From: Bacillota bacterium
GTDB lineage: Bacteria; Bacillota; Clostridia; Tissierellales; Peptoniphilaceae
NCBI GenBank assembly: GCA_023393815.1
Contig: JAEXBU010000080.1
Coordinates: 1 to 31,982, forward strand
Reading direction: 5' to 3'
Length of the DNA stretch: 31,982 nt
Made by a program: the position numbers and the translations under genes. The notes under the pieces are model-generated. The model was not told where the DNA came from. It was given only the letters and a program-made list of their open reading frames with translations, and did no database searches. Below, one piece after another: positions 30,436-31,982 of this stretch. Within the stretch, counting starts at the first letter, position 1, and each line of letters starts with the position of its first letter.

Positions 30436-30792
30436 TTAGATTTCTAAAGAGCTTTCCCAGAGGCCGTGGATGTTGCACATACTCAGTGCATAAACGGTAC
30501 CCTTCTTTTCGCTCTTGAAGGTAGTATGAACGGAGGGGACAGTAAAGACATCGCCTTCGCCGTGGGCATGGAATTCGTAGCTGCCGACTTCGACGGGAGC
30601 GGCGGCGCCTTCGGCCTTAAAGAAGACTTTAATCCAGGAAATGTGGTGTTCCAAAGTGTTCGGGTGTTCGATTTCTTTGCCGACGGTAACGACAACGTCT
30701 GCTACGCCGCCATCAAAAGATGCTTCGATTTCGGGAACGTGTTTTTCGTTTTTAAAGTCGCCGCGTTTGACGGTTTCGGTTAAATTTGCCAT
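30436..30792 (-). CDS. Superoxide reductase, neelaredoxin type
   Basis: Superoxide reductase converts superoxide to hydrogen peroxide without forming oxygen and is typical of anaerobes. The 118-residue protein is the one-iron (class II, neelaredoxin) form: it has no N-terminal four-cysteine desulforedoxin domain. The catalytic iron ligands are visible as H18 in EKHVPE, H43, H49 (HPNTLEHHISW), C106 and H109 (MCNIHGLWE), and K17 is the conserved active-site lysine. AGGAGG precedes the ATG. The gene stands alone on the - strand between the ATPase operon and the methyltransferase. The donor is presumably rubredoxin; none is encoded in the window. Confidence 0.95.
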   Translation of the reverse strand: MANLTETVKRGDFKNEKHVPEIEASFDGGVADVVVTVGKEIEHPNTLEHHISWIKVFFKAEGAAAPVEVGSYEFHAHGEGDVFTVPSVHTTFKSEKKGTVYALSMCNIHGLWESSLEI

Positions 30793-30929
30793 GAATAATT
30801 ACCTCCTAGTAATTCCAGTTTTTTACTTTACGACTTCTATATACCCATTACCTAAAAAAAAACACAGTTATTTCCGTTTTTGTGGAGTGGTTTCCGGTTG
30901 GGATCATGTTCAATTGACACGGAATTTAG

Positions 30930-30935
30930 TATAAT
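30930..30935 (+). promoter_or_regulatory. -10 box for the THUMP methyltransferase gene
   Basis: A perfect TATAAT is placed about 16 nt upstream of the start codon. A TTGACA nearby (about 30914) is only 10 nt away and therefore not a functional -35 partner; the best candidate at 17 nt, TGTTCA, is weak. Confidence 0.4.
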
Positions 30936-30951
30936 GAGCGTGAGGTGGTCT

Positions 30952-31982
30952 ATGATTTATTTGGAAGCGACAGCAAACATCGGAATGGAAGCGGTATTGA
31001 AGCGAGAGGTCCGGGATCTAGGCATGAAAAATATCCGTGTACAAGATGGACTCGTGTCCATGGAAGGAAAGATGCAGGACCTAGCGCGGGCAAATTTGCA
31101 TCTACGTACGGCGGAGCGGGTGCATTGGGTATTGGGGCGCTTCGAGGCGCGCAGCTTTACGGAGCTTTTCGACGGCGTTTACGATTTGCCTTGGCCGGAT
31201 ATTATGCCGAAGACGGCGAACTTTCTTACCGAAGCGAAAAGCAAAAAATCGCAACTCTTTTCCTTGTCCGATATACAGCGCATCACGGAAAAAGCCGTAG
31301 TCAATAAATTGCAGACCCGCTACAAGACGGAGTGGTTTCAAAAAAATGGCGCGCGCTATCGCATCGGCGTGCGCATCGTCGACGATTTGGCGACGATTTA
31401 CTTGGATACATCCGGAGACGGCCTTCACGATCGCGGTTACAGAAAGCGCTCGGTAAAGGCGCCTTTGGCGGAGACTTTGGCGTCGGGTCTCGTGCAGTTA
31501 AGTTTTTGGAACAAAGACCGTATATTGGTGGACCCCTTTTGCGGCAGCGGCACCATTTTGCTCGAGGCCGTTCTCCTTGCGAGAAAAATTGCACCGGGTT
31601 TGAACCGACGTTTCGATTTCGAATATTGGAATTTAGAGGGCGTAGAGGCGAAGGATGCACGCAAAGAAGCCTTTGGGATGATCGATTACGACAGTGAGTT
31701 GGAGATTTACGGTTTCGATATGGATCCGAAGGCCATCGAAGCGGCGCGGATCAATTTCGATTCTTTGGGCTTTTTAGACGACGTGATTTTAAGAGAAAAA
31801 GACATCGCCCATTTGGATCTGGCCGGCGAGTACGGTGTGATCATTACGAACCCTCCTTACGGCAAGCGAATCGAAGATAGGGAATCGGTGAAGGTGTTAA
31901 ATAGGGAACTCGGCGACTTGGCGCGCAGTCTCCCCACGTGGAGTCATTACATTATTACGGCGGATGAAGGCTTTGAAAAGGG
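30952..31982 (+). CDS. THUMP-domain class I RNA methyltransferase (RlmL/YpsC-like), 3' end cut by the window
   Basis: This partial gene runs to the window edge without a stop; 343 complete codons are visible. The first ~160 residues form a THUMP RNA-binding region, starting with IYLEATANIGMEAVLKREV. The methyltransferase domain begins with DTSGDGLHDRGYRKR and ALAETLASGL-like sequence, then the SAM motif DPFCGSGTILLEA near 194-206 and catalytic NPPYGKR near 300. This matches the COG0116 group, which includes RlmL (23S rRNA guanine-2445 N2-methylation) and Bacillus YpsC. The exact target is not certain. GAGGTGG lies close upstream of the ATG at 30952. No frameshift is seen in the visible part. 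Confidence 0.92.
   Translation, partial: MIYLEATANIGMEAVLKREVRDLGMKNIRVQDGLVSMEGKMQDLARANLHLRTAERVHWVLGRFEARSFTELFDGVYDLPWPDIMPKTANFLTEAKSKKSQLFSLSDIQRITEKAVVNKLQTRYKTEWFQKNGARYRIGVRIVDDLATIYLDTSGDGLHDRGYRKRSVKAPLAETLASGLVQLSFWNKDRILVDPFCGSGTILLEAVLLARKIAPGLNRRFDFEYWNLEGVEAKDARKEAFGMIDYDSELEIYGFDMDPKAIEAARINFDSLGFLDDVILREKDIAHLDLAGEYGVIITNPPYGKRIEDRESVKVLNRELGDLARSLPTWSHYIITADEGFEK

Noticed and set aside
30914..30935. TTGACA followed by TATAAT upstream of the THUMP methyltransferase
   Set aside because: The spacing is only 10 nt, so they cannot act as a pair; only the -10 was kept.

Overview
The window is a gene-dense chromosomal segment of a low-complexity-promoter Gram-positive bacterium (Bacillota). 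The evidence is strong AGGAGG ribosome-binding sites, TTGACA/TATAAT promoters, a large Bacillus/Clostridium-type SRP RNA, RNase M5, a Veg protein, a YpuA-like DUF1002 protein and S-layer homology domains. Superoxide reductase and a DUF3343/cysteine desulfurase pair suggest an anaerobe. GC is near 50 percent for most genes. My guess is a Tissierellia/Peptoniphilaceae-type anaerobic coccus, but the sequence alone does not prove that. No phage, insertion sequence or CRISPR array is visible.

Layout. 1-4.3 kb: a DUF951 protein, secA and prfB on the + strand, the last with a frameshift-free reading frame. 4.3-8.8 kb: tex, a DUF3343 protein coupled to a cysteine desulfurase, then a ~260-nt structured non-coding leader and a YitT-type membrane protein. 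8.8-10.3 kb: an AT-rich islet with a secreted, circularly permuted papain-like hydrolase and a small membrane protein, unlike its neighbours. 10.3-15.5 kb: a pentapeptide-repeat gene divergent from a metG-tatD-rnmV-rsmA-arsR operon for tRNA charging, RNA maturation and metal sensing. 15.5-18.5 kb: a thiol/redox neighbourhood with two glutaredoxin-like proteins, a DUF1858 CxxC protein, a double zinc-ribbon protein and MsrB, plus a secreted DUF1002 protein. 18.5-22.8 kb: an SLH-anchored 5'-nucleotidase, veg, ispE and a divergent racemase-like protein. 22.85-27.0 kb on the - strand: a nuclease-helicase fusion, trmL and birA, then tRNA-Ser(GGA) and SRP RNA behind a perfect consensus promoter. 27.1-32 kb: a class II aldolase, a small membrane-anchored protein with a P1B-type metal ATPase, superoxide reductase (- strand) and a 3'-truncated THUMP-domain RNA methyltransferase.

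Most genes are housekeeping and intact. The parts worth a second look are: the leader upstream of YitT, where one CCTAA segment can pair either with an upstream TTAGG or with the Shine-Dalgarno sequence; two abutting perfect hairpins in the metG leader; the AT-rich hydrolase/membrane protein pair; the Cas4/RecB-like nuclease fused to a Rad3/XPD-type helicase; the divergent Cys-containing protein after ispE; and a dyad symmetric around the aldolase -10 box.

Start codons were moved from the longest reading frame to the first start with a good ribosome-binding site in many genes; the reason is given in each entry. All family names come from motif recognition by eye, with no database search.
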